A DNA stretch of 64,000 nucleotides from Streptomonospora litoralis (GCF_004323735.1 NZ_CP036455.1:1793101-1857100); one strand, 5' to 3'; positions 53,545 through 63,761 are shown, counted from the stretch's first letter. Notes: generated from the letters alone by a model not told the origin. Made by a program: numbers and translations.

Positions 53545-54258
53545 ATGTCGCGGCCCTACACCCTGCTCAGCTGCGCGATGTCGCTCGACGGGTTCATCGA
53601 CGACGCCGGGCCCGAGCGACTGCGGTTGTCGTCGGCGGAGGACTTCAACGAGGTCGACGAACTACGGGCGGGCTGCGACGCCATCCTCGTGGGCGCGGGC
53701 ACTGTGCGCAGCGACGATCCGCGGCTGCTGGTGCGCTCGGCTCGGCGGCGGGCGCGGCGGATCGCCGAGGGGCGCACCGGTGACCTGGTCAAGGTCGTCC
53801 TCAGCGGGAGCGGCCGAGTCGATCCGGCGTCGCGTGTCTTCACCACCGGCGACGCCGCCAAGCTGGTCTACGTCCAACCCGCCGCCCGCGAAGCGATCGC
53901 GCGGCGCTTCGCCGACGCCGGTAGGGGAGAGGCGGGAGGGGCCTCGCGGGTAGAGGTCCTCGACACGGGTCCGGACTTGTGCGCGGTCCTGGCGGATCTC
54001 GCGGCCCGCGGTGTCGAGCGGCTGCTGGTCGAGGGCGGCACGGGGGTGCACACCCGGTTCCTCTCCGCCGGGCTGGCCGACGAGATGCGGATCGCGATCG
54101 CCCCGTTCTTCGTCGGAGACGCCGCCGCCCCCCGCTTCGTGGGCCCGGCGGACTTCGCCCACGGCCCCGCCGCCCCGATGCGACTGGCCGAGACCCGGGC
54201 GCTCGGCGACATGGCGATCCTGCGCTACCTTTCCCGAGACGTGGAGTCCAGACGATGA
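53545..54258 (+). CDS. RibD C-terminal-type pyrimidine reductase (dihydrofolate reductase-like)
   Basis: A 237-residue NADPH reductase of the RibD_C family. SCAMSLDGFIDD at the start, DAILVGAGTVRSDDPRLLVR and RLLVEGGTGVHTRFLSAGLADEM are the three conserved blocks that bind the nucleotide and the ribityl-pyrimidine. In riboflavin synthesis this activity reduces the deaminated ribosylamino-pyrimidine; a stand-alone copy may act there or on a related substrate. TAGCCT (53532-53537) ends seven bases before ATG 53545, so the message is probably leaderless. The stop overlaps the deaminase gene. Confidence 0.86.
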   Translation: MSRPYTLLSCAMSLDGFIDDAGPERLRLSSAEDFNEVDELRAGCDAILVGAGTVRSDDPRLLVRSARRRARRIAEGRTGDLVKVVLSGSGRVDPASRVFTTGDAAKLVYVQPAAREAIARRFADAGRGEAGGASRVEVLDTGPDLCAVLADLAARGVERLLVEGGTGVHTRFLSAGLADEMRIAIAPFFVGDAAAPRFVGPADFAHGPAAPMRLAETRALGDMAILRYLSRDVESRR

Positions 54259-54758
54259 AGCCGCCCGCCTCTCCGCCGTTGAGTAGCCTGCGTCCCGGCG
54301 GCGCCCCCGAGCCGAGCGACGCCGACCGCCACTGGCTGCGCGCGGCCATCGCGCTGTCGCGCCGGTGCCCGCCTTCCTCGACCGCCTTCTCCGTGGGGGC
54401 GATCGTCGTGGACGCAACGGGAGCGGTCGTCGCCGAGGGCTACTCGCGCCGCGACGACCCGCACGACCACGCGGAGGAGACCGCGCTGCGCGGCATCGAT
54501 GCCGCCGACCCGCGGTTGGCGGGCGCCACCCTCTACAGCTCGCTGGAACCCTGCACCCAACGCACCTCGCGTACACGGACGTGCACCGACCTCGTCCTGG
54601 CGACTGCTATCCCGCGAATCGTCGTGGCCTGGCGCGAACCGGCGGTGTTCGTCCACGCCCAGGGCGTGGAGCGGCTGCGCGGGGCGGGCCGCACGGTCGT
54701 GGAGGTCGGCGAGCTGGCCGCGGAGGCGCGGGAGGTCAACACCCACCTGTTGGCGTGA
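54255..54758 (+). CDS. RibD N-terminal-type deaminase
   Basis: A 167-residue zinc deaminase. The zinc/catalytic motif HAE is in DHAEETALRGID and the PCxxR...C part is SLEPCTQRTSRTRTC, as in RibD deaminase domains. It would remove the ring amine from the pyrimidine intermediate that the upstream reductase then reduces. In most bacteria both domains are one RibD protein with the deaminase first. Here they are two genes in reverse order with a four-base ATGA overlap. Confidence 0.84.
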   Translation: MKPPASPPLSSLRPGGAPEPSDADRHWLRAAIALSRRCPPSSTAFSVGAIVVDATGAVVAEGYSRRDDPHDHAEETALRGIDAADPRLAGATLYSSLEPCTQRTSRTRTCTDLVLATAIPRIVVAWREPAVFVHAQGVERLRGAGRTVVEVGELAAEAREVNTHLLA

Positions 54759-54839
54759 GGCGGGCAGGGGAGAATGCCCCGACCGCTGAGGGCCGGGCCG
54801 CGCCCGGTGGCAGCGGGCGGCCCCGTACCGCGGCAGGTT

Positions 54840-57353
54840 TCACAGGCGGTTCACGTCGGTGATGCGGACGACCGCCTGACCGGTCTCGTCGGAGGCCGCG
54901 AGGTCGACCTCGGCGCTGATGCCCCAGTCGCGGTCGCCGCTGGGGTCGTCGAAGATCTGGCGGACCTCCCAGACGCCGTCGCGCTCCTCGATGAGCAGCA
55001 TGCCCGGGCCCCGGGCATCCGGGCCGATGCCGAGCTCGTCGTGCTCGGCGAAGTACTCGTCCATGGCCTCCTCCCACGCCTCGGCGTCCCAGCCGTCCTC
55101 CGCGTCCAGCTCGCCCAGCTCGGCGTGGCGGCCCAGCGCCGCCAGCTCCACACGGCGGAACATGGCGTTGCGCACCAGCACGCGGAAAGCCCGGGTATTG
55201 GCGGTGACCGGTTTGACCCGCTCCTCGGAGACGCCCTCGGCGGTCTCCTCCTCGTCGGGGTTGGTCAGCTGCTCCCATTCGTCCAGGAGGCTGGAGTCGA
55301 CCTGGCGGACGAGTTCGCCCAGCCACTCGATCAGGTCGCGCAGCTCCTCGGACTTGGCGTCTTCGGGAACGGTCTGGTTGAGGGCCTTGTAGGCGCCGGC
55401 GAGGTAGCGCAGCACCAGCCCTTCCGAGCGGGCGAGCTCGTAGTGGCCCACGTACTCGGTGAAGGTCATGGCGCGCTCGGACATGTCCCGGGCCACCGAC
55501 TTGGGGCGCAGCGGGTAGTCGCCCACCCAGGGGTGGCCGCGGCGGTAGACCTCGTAGGCGTGGTCGAGCAACTCCTCCAGCGGCTTGGGGTACTCGATCT
55601 CCTCCAGCCGCTCCATGCGCTCCTCGTACTCGACGCCGTCGGCCTTCATCTGCGCGACGGCCTCGCCGCGGGCCTTGTTGAGCTGTGCGCCGAGGATCTG
55701 GCGGGGGTCGTCGAGGATGGACTCGACCACCGTCAGCACGTCCAGCGGGTAGGTGGTCGCGGCGGGGTCGAGCAGCTCCAGCGCGGCCAGCGCGAAGGTG
55801 GACAGCGGCTGGTTCAACGCGAAGTCCGGCTGGAGGTCGACCGTCAGCCGGGCGACGCGGCCGTTGCTGTCGGGCTCCTCCAGGCGCTCCACGATCCCGC
55901 CGTCGATCAGCGAGCGGTAGATGGCCACGGCTTCGCTGATGTGCCGCCGCTGGACCGACCGCTCCTCGTGGTTGTCGGTGAGCAGGTGCCGCATGCCGGC
56001 GAAGCAGTCGCCGGGGCGCGCGATGACGCTGAGCAGCATCGCGTTGCTCACCTTGAACCGGGACTTCAGCGGCTCGGGCTCGGCGGCGATGAGTTTCTCG
56101 AACGTGTTCTGGTCCCAGCCCACGAACCCCTCGGGCGCCTTCTTGCGCACCACCTTGCGCCGCTTCTTGGGGTCGTCGCCGACCTTGGCCAGCGCTTTCT
56201 CGTTCTCCACGACGTGCTCGGGGGCCTGCACGACGACGTTGCCCACCGTGTCGTAGCCGGCCCGCCCGGCGCGGCCCGCGATCTGGTGGAACTCGCGCGC
56301 GCTCAGCCGGCGCACCCGAGAGCCGTCGTACTTGCTCAGCCCGGTGAACAGTACCGTGCGGATGGGGACGTTGACGCCCACACCGAGGGTGTCGGTGCCG
56401 CAGATGACCTTGAGCAGCCCGGCCTGGGCGAGGCGTTCGACCAGGCGCCGGTACTTGGGCAGCATGCCGGCGTGGTGCACGCCGATGCCGTGGCGGACGT
56501 AGCGGGAAAGGTTGCGTCCGAACTTCGTTGTGAAGCGGAAGTTGCCGATCTCCTTGGCGATGGCGTCCTTCTCGGCACGGGAGCACATGTTGATGCTGGT
56601 CAGCGACTGGGCGCGCTCGACCGCCTGCGCCTGGGTGAAGTGCACGATGTAGACCGGGGACTCGCGGGTCTCCAGCAGCTCCTCAAGGGTCTCGTGCAGC
56701 GGGGTGGTGCGGTAGGAGTAGAACAGCGGCACGGGCCGCTCGGCGGAGCTGACCACGGTGGTGGTGCGGTCGGTGCGGCGGGTGAGGTCGCCCTCGAACC
56801 GGCTGACGTCGCCCAGGGTGGCCGACATCAGCAGGAACTGCACCTGCGGCAGCTCCAGCAGCGGCACCTGCCAGGCCCAGCCGCGGTCGGGATCGCCGTA
56901 GAAGTGGAACTCGTCCATGACCACGGTGCCGATGTCGGCGTCGGCGCCGTCGCGCAGCGCGATCTGGGCCAGGACCTCGGCGGTGCAGCACACGATGGGG
57001 GCGTCGGAGTTGACACTGGCGTCGCCGGTCATCATGCCGACGTTGTCGGTGCCGAACACGGCGCACAGCTCGAAGAACCTCTCGGAGACCAGCGCCTTGA
57101 TGGGCGCGGTGTAGAACGCGCACTCGTCGCGGCCCAGGGCGGCGAACAGCGCTCCGGAGGCCACCAGGCTCTTGCCGGAACCCGTGGGGGTGCTCAGGAT
57201 GACGTTGGAGCCCGACACCACCTCGATGAGGGCCTCTTCCTGGTGCGGGTAGAGGGTGAGCCCGCGATCCTCGGCCCAGGACGCGAACGCTTCGAAGAGG
57301 GAGTCGGGTTCGGGGCGGGCGGGGAGCTGATCGATGAGACTCACGCATTCCAT
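54840..57353 (-). CDS. DEAD/DEAH-box helicase with DUF3516 C-terminus
   Basis: An 837-residue superfamily 2 helicase. Walker A is STPTGSGKS with K61; motif II is MDEFH (D147-H150). Motif III is LLMSATL, the second RecA domain contains TDTLGVGVNVPIRTVLFTGL and motif VI is QIAGRAGRAG. The C-terminal 400 residues form the DUF3516 region typical of this actinobacterial Ski2-like branch. It probably unwinds or remodels RNA; partners are unknown. ATG 57353 has GGGAG eight bases upstream on the minus strand, and extension to 57392 is not supported. Confidence 0.9.
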   Translation of the reverse strand: MECVSLIDQLPARPEPDSLFEAFASWAEDRGLTLYPHQEEALIEVVSGSNVILSTPTGSGKSLVASGALFAALGRDECAFYTAPIKALVSERFFELCAVFGTDNVGMMTGDASVNSDAPIVCCTAEVLAQIALRDGADADIGTVVMDEFHFYGDPDRGWAWQVPLLELPQVQFLLMSATLGDVSRFEGDLTRRTDRTTTVVSSAERPVPLFYSYRTTPLHETLEELLETRESPVYIVHFTQAQAVERAQSLTSINMCSRAEKDAIAKEIGNFRFTTKFGRNLSRYVRHGIGVHHAGMLPKYRRLVERLAQAGLLKVICGTDTLGVGVNVPIRTVLFTGLSKYDGSRVRRLSAREFHQIAGRAGRAGYDTVGNVVVQAPEHVVENEKALAKVGDDPKKRRKVVRKKAPEGFVGWDQNTFEKLIAAEPEPLKSRFKVSNAMLLSVIARPGDCFAGMRHLLTDNHEERSVQRRHISEAVAIYRSLIDGGIVERLEEPDSNGRVARLTVDLQPDFALNQPLSTFALAALELLDPAATTYPLDVLTVVESILDDPRQILGAQLNKARGEAVAQMKADGVEYEERMERLEEIEYPKPLEELLDHAYEVYRRGHPWVGDYPLRPKSVARDMSERAMTFTEYVGHYELARSEGLVLRYLAGAYKALNQTVPEDAKSEELRDLIEWLGELVRQVDSSLLDEWEQLTNPDEEETAEGVSEERVKPVTANTRAFRVLVRNAMFRRVELAALGRHAELGELDAEDGWDAEAWEEAMDEYFAEHDELGIGPDARGPGMLLIEERDGVWEVRQIFDDPSGDRDWGISAEVDLAASDETGQAVVRITDVNRL

Positions 57354-57464
57354 ACTGCCTGCTCCCGGTGACCGCCCGGGCCACTCGTCCACAGGCGCCC
57401 GCCCCCGCGTGCCCGCCGCCGACCCGTCCGAGCGCGAGCGCTCCGGCGTCGCGGTGGCGCCGGA

Positions 57465-58436
57465 TCAGCCCAGGTGCTCGGCGAGGAACCCCAGGTTCTC
57501 CGCGCTCCCGAACGCGTCGCCGGCCTCGTGGCCGTTGAACTCCCACAGCCGCATCCGCTTGGGTCCCGCGTAGGCGTTGTAGACGGCGTAGCAGGTGGAC
57601 GGCGGTGTGATGGGGTCCATGCCCGCGGCGCTGAAGGAGGCGGGCGCACTCGCCCGGGACGCGAAGTTGAGCGCGTCGGCGTAGGCCAGCGTGGCGAAGA
57701 CCCGGTCGGCGCTGTCGCGGTGGGCGGCCAGGTACTCCGCGATCTCCAGGTAGGGCCCCGCGGAGGCGATCTCGGTCGCCCGCCGGAAGTGCGACAGGAA
57801 CGGCACGTCGGCGACGACGGCCGCGACGTCCGGCGCCAGCGCGGCAGCCGCGACCGCCAGCCCGCCGCCCTGGCTCGCACCGGCCACGGCGACGCGGTCG
57901 GGGTCGACGCTGTCGAACGTGCGGGCGGCGGCGACCGCGCGCACGGCGTCGGTGATCACCCGGCGGTAGTAATAGTGGCGCGGGTCCAGCACGCCCTTGG
58001 TCATGAACCCGGGCCGGTGCGGGTGCGGGGAGTATTCGGCATCGGGTGTGTCACCGGTGGCCGCGGTGTTCGTGCCCTGGCCGCGGACGTCCATCACGAG
58101 GTCGGCGTAACCGCACGAGGCGTACTCCAGCGCGCGCAGGGGGCTGCCGCGGCCGCCGCCGTAGCCGGGGAAGCGCACCACGCACGGCAGCCGCCCGCTC
58201 CGCCGGCGGGGGAGCAGCAGCCACGCCTTGACGGGGTGGCCGCCGAAACCGGGGAAGCTGACGTCGAAGACGTCGAGGGTCGTCAGCCGGCTCCGGTGCG
58301 GGATGGCCACCGCGGGCTGGTCGTACCGGGCCGCCTCGGCGAGGGTCGCCGCCCAGAAGTCGTCGAAGTCGGCCGGTGCGGTGGCGGCGGCGGTGTAGTC
58401 GGGGAGTTCGTCGAGGGGCAGGTCGGTTCGCGGCAT
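57465..58436 (-). CDS. CE7-family acetyl esterase (acetylxylan esterase/cephalosporin C deacetylase)
   Basis: A 323-residue alpha/beta hydrolase of carbohydrate esterase family 7. The nucleophile is S188 (VAVAGASQGGGLAVA), the acid is in SAAGMDPITPPSTCY and the histidine in EFNGHEAGD. The family motif RGQG is at DLVMDVRGQGTNT. It removes acetyl groups from short xylo-oligosaccharides or related substrates in the cytoplasm; no signal peptide is visible. On the minus strand TACCAT (58449-58444) ends seven bases before ATG 58436, suggesting a leaderless message. Confidence 0.88.
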   Translation of the reverse strand: MPRTDLPLDELPDYTAAATAPADFDDFWAATLAEAARYDQPAVAIPHRSRLTTLDVFDVSFPGFGGHPVKAWLLLPRRRSGRLPCVVRFPGYGGGRGSPLRALEYASCGYADLVMDVRGQGTNTAATGDTPDAEYSPHPHRPGFMTKGVLDPRHYYYRRVITDAVRAVAAARTFDSVDPDRVAVAGASQGGGLAVAAAALAPDVAAVVADVPFLSHFRRATEIASAGPYLEIAEYLAAHRDSADRVFATLAYADALNFASRASAPASFSAAGMDPITPPSTCYAVYNAYAGPKRMRLWEFNGHEAGDAFGSAENLGFLAEHLG

Positions 58437-58498
58437 GACCGCAATGGTAGGCAATGCCGCTCTTCGGGCCGCGGGCGGAGCCCCTTCGGCGGAGGTGA

Positions 58499-58538
58499 AA
58501 CCGCAGGCGGCGCCCCGCGCGGGGCGCCGCCTGCGGTT
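58499..58538. terminator. 40-bp perfect palindrome between mdh and the CE7 gene
   Basis: Arms 58499-58518 and 58519-58538 are perfectly complementary with no unpaired centre in DNA (AACCGCAGGCGGCGCCCCGC and its complement). On the minus strand it lies 70 bp after the mdh stop and is followed by TTTCA. It is a likely terminator of mdh. Confidence 0.6.
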
Positions 58539-58607
58539 GGAGGCTGCCGTGCCCGCCCCCGGGAGCGGGGCGGATCGGCGGATTCGGGGCAGGGCCGGGC
58601 GCCCCGG

Positions 58608-59990
<1,383 letters not shown>

Positions 59991-60132
59991 CCCTCGTTCA
60001 CCTGCGCGTTCACACGCCTGCGCAGGCCGCGATCACGGCGGCCGCCAGCCAATCCGCCAGCCTAGAGGCTGCAAACCATCGCAGGTTCCACGCCGCCGCG
60101 CAGCGCCCCCAGGGCGCCGCTCGGCATGCCCT

Positions 60133-60191
60133 CACACACGACAACGGCCCCGGCCGGGCGCAGCCACGCCCTGCCGGGGCCTCCGTGTGTG
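60133..60191. terminator. Two-part hairpin at the element edge
   Basis: Outer arms CACACACG (60133-60140) and CGTGTGTG (60184-60191) enclose GGCCCCGGC (60146-60154) and GCCGGGGCC (60173-60181). The structure separates tRNA-proximal DNA from the first element gene and probably stops transcription. The 60000-60222 stretch otherwise holds no gene. Confidence 0.55.
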
Positions 60192-60222
60192 CCCACCCCC
60201 TGACACCCCAGGAGGCAAACAC

Positions 60223-61092
60223 ATGTCCAATGCTACGACCCGCGCCCGGCGGCGGCCCCGGCTTCTGAGTACCGGCGGTCTACTCGGGACCGTCCGCGCT
60301 GGAGCCTTCAGCATCTTCGCGGCCGCACTCGCGGTGTCCTACATGCACCTCGTCGAGCTCGCCGAGGCCTTCGGCGAATCCGGCTGGCGCGCGTATGCGA
60401 TCGCGGGCACGGTCGACACGATCATCCTCGCCGCCGTCGCCGGCGGGATGGCCGCCGAACAGCTCACCGGTACACGGCCGCCCATCGTCGGCCAGGCGAT
60501 GTACGCGGGTATCACCACCACCCTGATCGGCAACATCCACCACGGTCTGCGCGCCAACTTGGTGATGGCGGACTTCCCGAACGGCGGGCTGGTGCCCGAC
60601 CTCGCCCCGATCGAGTGGGCCCAGGTCCTGCTGGGCGTGCTGGTCGCGCTGTGGGCACCGATCGTCGCCGACCTCGCCTACCGCGTGTTGCTGTGGGCCG
60701 CCACCGTCGAGGCCACCGCCCGCGCCGGGACCGGCCGCCACGCCGAGCAGGCCGCGGCCGTGCCGCCGCAGCGCACCGACGAGCACGACCAGCCGGGCGA
60801 GACCGTCGAGCCGCCGGCCCCCACCGAGCCGACCGATCCCGACGGCGCGGCCGAGCTCCCGCCCGCCGACGGCATCGACGCCCAGGTCATCGGCATCTAC
60901 GACCGGATGTACCGCCAGGGGCAGGCGCTGTCCGAGCGCCGCCTGGTCGACAGGGCCAACAACGAGTTGCAGCTCGCGGCGGATCAGCGCATCACCCGGC
61001 ACCGGGCGCGCGCGTGCATCAAGGCGTGGAAGGCCCGGCACGCGGAGACGGACACCGGTCCCATGCCGCGCCTGGTCGTCTCCGCCGGATAA
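60223..61092 (+). CDS. DUF2637/SpdB-like membrane protein of a conjugative element
   Basis: A 289-residue protein. Four hydrophobic segments occupy roughly residues 20-165 (GAFSIFAAALAVSYMHLVEL; AYAIAGTVDTIILAAVAGGM; AMYAGITTTLIGNIHHGL; WAQVLLGVLVALWAPIVADL), followed by an acidic Pro/Glu linker and a C-terminal helical part (ERRLVDRANNELQLAADQRI then THRARACIKAWKARH-like residues) that resembles a DNA-binding helix bundle. SpdB-type proteins help plasmid spread between mycelial compartments. ATG 60223 follows AGGAGG. The exact family assignment is by pattern only. Confidence 0.72.
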   Translation: MSNATTRARRRPRLLSTGGLLGTVRAGAFSIFAAALAVSYMHLVELAEAFGESGWRAYAIAGTVDTIILAAVAGGMAAEQLTGTRPPIVGQAMYAGITTTLIGNIHHGLRANLVMADFPNGGLVPDLAPIEWAQVLLGVLVALWAPIVADLAYRVLLWAATVEATARAGTGRHAEQAAAVPPQRTDEHDQPGETVEPPAPTEPTDPDGAAELPPADGIDAQVIGIYDRMYRQGQALSERRLVDRANNELQLAADQRITRHRARACIKAWKARHAETDTGPMPRLVVSAG

Positions 61093-61126
61093 TTGCGCCG
61101 ACCACCCACGAAGGAGTTCCACAGTC

Positions 61127-62185
61127 ATGACCTCGACCGAGGACATCCCCCGCTACACACGCTGGGGCCAAGTGCCCGCGGACCTGTTCACCCGCACCCA
61201 GCTGTCCCAGATGGACCCGCCGCGGCGCGTGCTGAAAACCGCCCAGCCGCGGGCGCGGGTGCTGTACCACGGCAACAAGTACGCGATGCTCTACCACCTG
61301 GACGACAGCGAGCTGAAGCCCGCGCCGACCGCGGCGCAGCTCGCCGCGTTGGAGAAGGCGAGCGCGGCGCGCTACGTCTGCCGCCGGTGCGGCGGTCACA
61401 ACCTGGACCGCTACGGGGAGGGCCCCGCCCCCCTGCCGAAGGGCCGCATCTGTGCCCAGTGCAACACCGTGCTCTCGGAGTGGCGCGCTCATAGCCGCGC
61501 TCAGGAACACGCCCAGCGCTGCCTCACCCGCGCCCGCGAGCACGGCATCCTGATCCTCGCCGTCGACGACGGCCGCGCCCCGCGGCGGCTGGCCGCGGTC
61601 GCCTTCTCACCCGACCAGGTGGGCACGAGCGCGGGCACCGTGCTGGCCGACCTGCCGCTGGCCCCTCCCGGCGCCGCGTCCGGGAATGGTGAACTGGCCG
61701 GTCCGGACGCCATCGCTGACCTGTCGGAGACCATCGCCGAATGGCAGCCCGGGGCCGATTTCCACATCGCCATCTGGGACGAGCCCCGGCCACCCACGCT
61801 CGAACGGATTTGGGACCCCGGCGCCGGATGGGACACGTTCGGAGTCGACCGCGACGACGCAATATGCGCAGCGCAGAAGGCGGCGCGCGACGCCATCGGC
61901 GCCTATCCCTGGACCGCCTACTGGCAGCTCAGCGAGTCCGATGAGCGCATCCGCTACCCCCGCTGGTGGGGTGTCCGGGGCGACTACTCCCAGTTCGTCG
62001 CCGAGTGCCGCAACGTCGAGGACCTGGGCGTGACCCGGTCGGACCTCCCCCTGCCGGGCGCGTGCGGCGAACCGGTGGAAGACGCCTTCGCCGTCATGGA
62101 GGCCGCCCAGGCCGTGGCCGCCGGCACCGCGCCGGTCTCGCCCCGCGCCCCCTGGGTGCTCCACCCTCCCCAGCAGGGGGACTGA
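61127..62185 (+). CDS. RRQRL-type zinc-binding protein of an integrative element
   Basis: A 352-residue protein. The N-terminal 110 residues match the RRQRL zinc-binding family: LFTRTQLSQMDPPRRVLKTA (the family motif is degenerate here, TRTQL), LAALEKASAARYVCRRCGG and RICAQCNTVL, giving two CxxC pairs for one zinc. The C-terminal 230 residues are extra, with WRAHSRAQEHAQRCLTRARE and a region reading DAICAAQKAARDAIGAYPWT. I do not recognise that domain; it may be a fused element-specific module. ATG 61127 follows GAAGGAG. The small gene at 62189 begins three bases after the stop. Confidence 0.68.
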   Translation: MTSTEDIPRYTRWGQVPADLFTRTQLSQMDPPRRVLKTAQPRARVLYHGNKYAMLYHLDDSELKPAPTAAQLAALEKASAARYVCRRCGGHNLDRYGEGPAPLPKGRICAQCNTVLSEWRAHSRAQEHAQRCLTRAREHGILILAVDDGRAPRRLAAVAFSPDQVGTSAGTVLADLPLAPPGAASGNGELAGPDAIADLSETIAEWQPGADFHIAIWDEPRPPTLERIWDPGAGWDTFGVDRDDAICAAQKAARDAIGAYPWTAYWQLSESDERIRYPRWWGVRGDYSQFVAECRNVEDLGVTRSDLPLPGACGEPVEDAFAVMEAAQAVAAGTAPVSPRAPWVLHPPQQGD

Positions 62186-62188
62186 TAC

Positions 62189-62431
62189 GTGGCACTGAAA
62201 CTCCGCTTTTCAGGCGAGGAGCACGACATCCGCCAGGCCCTGGGGGCGCTGCGCGACGCCCCCGGCATCCGCCTGGTCGACACCAGCGGGGCGCAGCCCA
62301 ACCGGCGCGACGGTGGCGTGCGCGTCTACGCCGTCGTCGAGATCCGAGCGACCCAGCGCGCCGAGGAGACGACGCCCACGACGGCGACCGCCATCGAGAG
62401 TGGTCCGGTCCCCGAGATCCCCGACGTCTGA
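62189..62431 (+). CDS. Small protein of unknown function in the element
   Basis: An 80-residue protein. LKLRFSGEEHDIRQALGALR, PGIRLVDTSGAQPNRRDGGV and RVYAVVEIRA suggest an alpha/beta fold with a final strand; the C-terminus is Thr/Glu-rich. Similar short proteins occur in actinophages and integrative elements, function unknown. GTG 62189 lies close to the preceding stop, so it is probably cotranscribed. Confidence 0.66.
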   Translation: MALKLRFSGEEHDIRQALGALRDAPGIRLVDTSGAQPNRRDGGVRVYAVVEIRATQRAEETTPTTATAIESGPVPEIPDV

Positions 62432-62559
62432 GACGGCGTCGGGTTGCCCGGCTGGCCCAATCCGGCCGAGCTGGGCTGTTCGGCCGCGACGTGCGCACGC
62501 GGCTCGCTACGGTCCCATCACCTGCGCACACGGAAGATCGATCGATTGGAGATCCCCCG

Positions 62560-63177
62560 ATGAGCAACGCCTACCAGCCGCCGGCCGCCCCTCCGCCCCC
62601 GCCGCAGAAGAAATCCCGAGGCCTCCTGTGGGGCTGCCTGGGGTGCGGTGGCCTGATGGTCCTGGTCCTCATCATCGGCGGCATCGTCGTCGCCTCCTCC
62701 GGCGGCGGCGCCCCCTCCGACCGGCCCGCGGCCGAAGCCGGCGGCTCCGGAGGCGACAGCGGCGGCGAAGCCGAGGCCGGGATCGGCGAGCCCGTCGAGT
62801 CCGGGGCGTTCCGGTTCACCGTGACCGACGTCGAGACTGGCGTTACCGAGCTGAGCGACGAGTCCGGGCTGATGACCGAGACCCCCCAGGGGCAGTACGT
62901 CATCGTGCACGTCACCGTCGAGAACATCGGCGACCAGGCCGGAACGTTCGATGCCAGCCAGCAGACCCTGCTCGACGCTGAGGGGAAGGAGTACTCGGCC
63001 GACTCCGCGGCGGAGATGCTGACGGGCGACCAGGACGCCTTCCTCAACCAGATCAACCCCGGCAACACAGTGGAAGGCAGGCTCCCCTTCGACGTCCCCA
63101 CGGACGTCGAGCCCGCGAAGATCGAGCTGCGCGACTTCATCAGCCTCGACCAGTCCGCAGTGGTGAAGCTGTCGTGA
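62560..63177 (+). CDS. DUF4352-type membrane-anchored protein
   Basis: A 205-residue protein with a Pro-rich cytosolic start (QPPAAPPPPPQKKS), one membrane segment (LMVLVLIIGGIVVASSGGG), a Gly/Ser/Glu linker and an external beta-sandwich (QGQYVIVHVTVENIGDQAGT, FDASQQTLLDAEGKEYSADS) of the DUF4352/telomeric-repeat-binding-factor-2-like type. It is probably displayed on the outer face of the membrane; its role is unknown. The stop overlaps the next GTG by four bases. Confidence 0.8.
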   Translation: MSNAYQPPAAPPPPPQKKSRGLLWGCLGCGGLMVLVLIIGGIVVASSGGGAPSDRPAAEAGGSGGDSGGEAEAGIGEPVESGAFRFTVTDVETGVTELSDESGLMTETPQGQYVIVHVTVENIGDQAGTFDASQQTLLDAEGKEYSADSAAEMLTGDQDAFLNQINPGNTVEGRLPFDVPTDVEPAKIELRDFISLDQSAVVKLS

Positions 63178-63659
63178 GGCGCATGGCTGCATGGGTCGCA
63201 CTCGCCGGCGCCGTCCTCGCCGGCGGGTGCGCCCCCGCGCCCACGCAGACCGTCGAACCTACGCCGACACCCATCAGCTCGCCGTCGCCCGCCTCGACCC
63301 GGGAGCACGTCGAGACGATGATGGCGGGGGACGAGTGGTACGAGAGCCTGCCGTCTGAGGGGCGGAAGTCCATGCACGAGGAGGCTCAGGAGTTGTGCGA
63401 GGTCGCCGACGAGGAGCTGACCTACGGCGCCGTGGAGGGTGGCAGCCAGGAACTCAACTACACCCGCACGCTGGTGATCCAGATCGGTCTCTCCGGCGGC
63501 ATCGCCGGCGCGTTCCACGATCGAGGTGATGCCACCGAGTCGGCGACCACCTTCATCCTCGCCTACGTGACCGCGGGATGCCCCGAGCACGAGGTGGCGA
63601 TCGAACAGATCATCGACGAGCAGCACGACGTCATCTTCGGGACGTCGCTCAACGAATAG
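63174..63659 (+). CDS. Small lipoprotein, unknown function
   Basis: A 161-residue lipoprotein with lipobox LAGGC (Cys 19), then a Pro/Thr/Ser linker. The mature part is helical and acidic (REHVETMMAGDEWYESLPSE; SATTFILAYVTAGCPEHEVA) and somewhat like DUF732 proteins, with two further cysteines. GTG 63174 overlaps the DUF4352 gene, so the two exported proteins are probably made together and may work together at the surface. Confidence 0.75.
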   Translation: MRRMAAWVALAGAVLAGGCAPAPTQTVEPTPTPISSPSPASTREHVETMMAGDEWYESLPSEGRKSMHEEAQELCEVADEELTYGAVEGGSQELNYTRTLVIQIGLSGGIAGAFHDRGDATESATTFILAYVTAGCPEHEVAIEQIIDEQHDVIFGTSLNE

Positions 63660-63693
63660 GAACGCGGCCACTGGTCACAGCACGGCTACGGCC

Positions 63694-63757
63694 CTGACAG
63701 AGACGAGGTCCCGTCCTACGCTGGCAGGTGGACAACCCCCAGCAAGGACGGGACCTC
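63694..63757 (+). promoter_or_regulatory. Promoter with a 12-bp inverted repeat upstream of the XRE gene
   Basis: CTGACA (63694-63699), 17 bp, TACGCT (63717-63722). Perfect arms GAGGTCCCGTCC (63705-63716) and GGACGGGACCTC (63746-63757) flank the -10 and transcription start with a 29-bp spacer. The left arm fills the end of the -35/-10 spacer, as expected for an operator of the following regulator. Confidence 0.65.
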
Positions 63758-63761
63758 TCTC

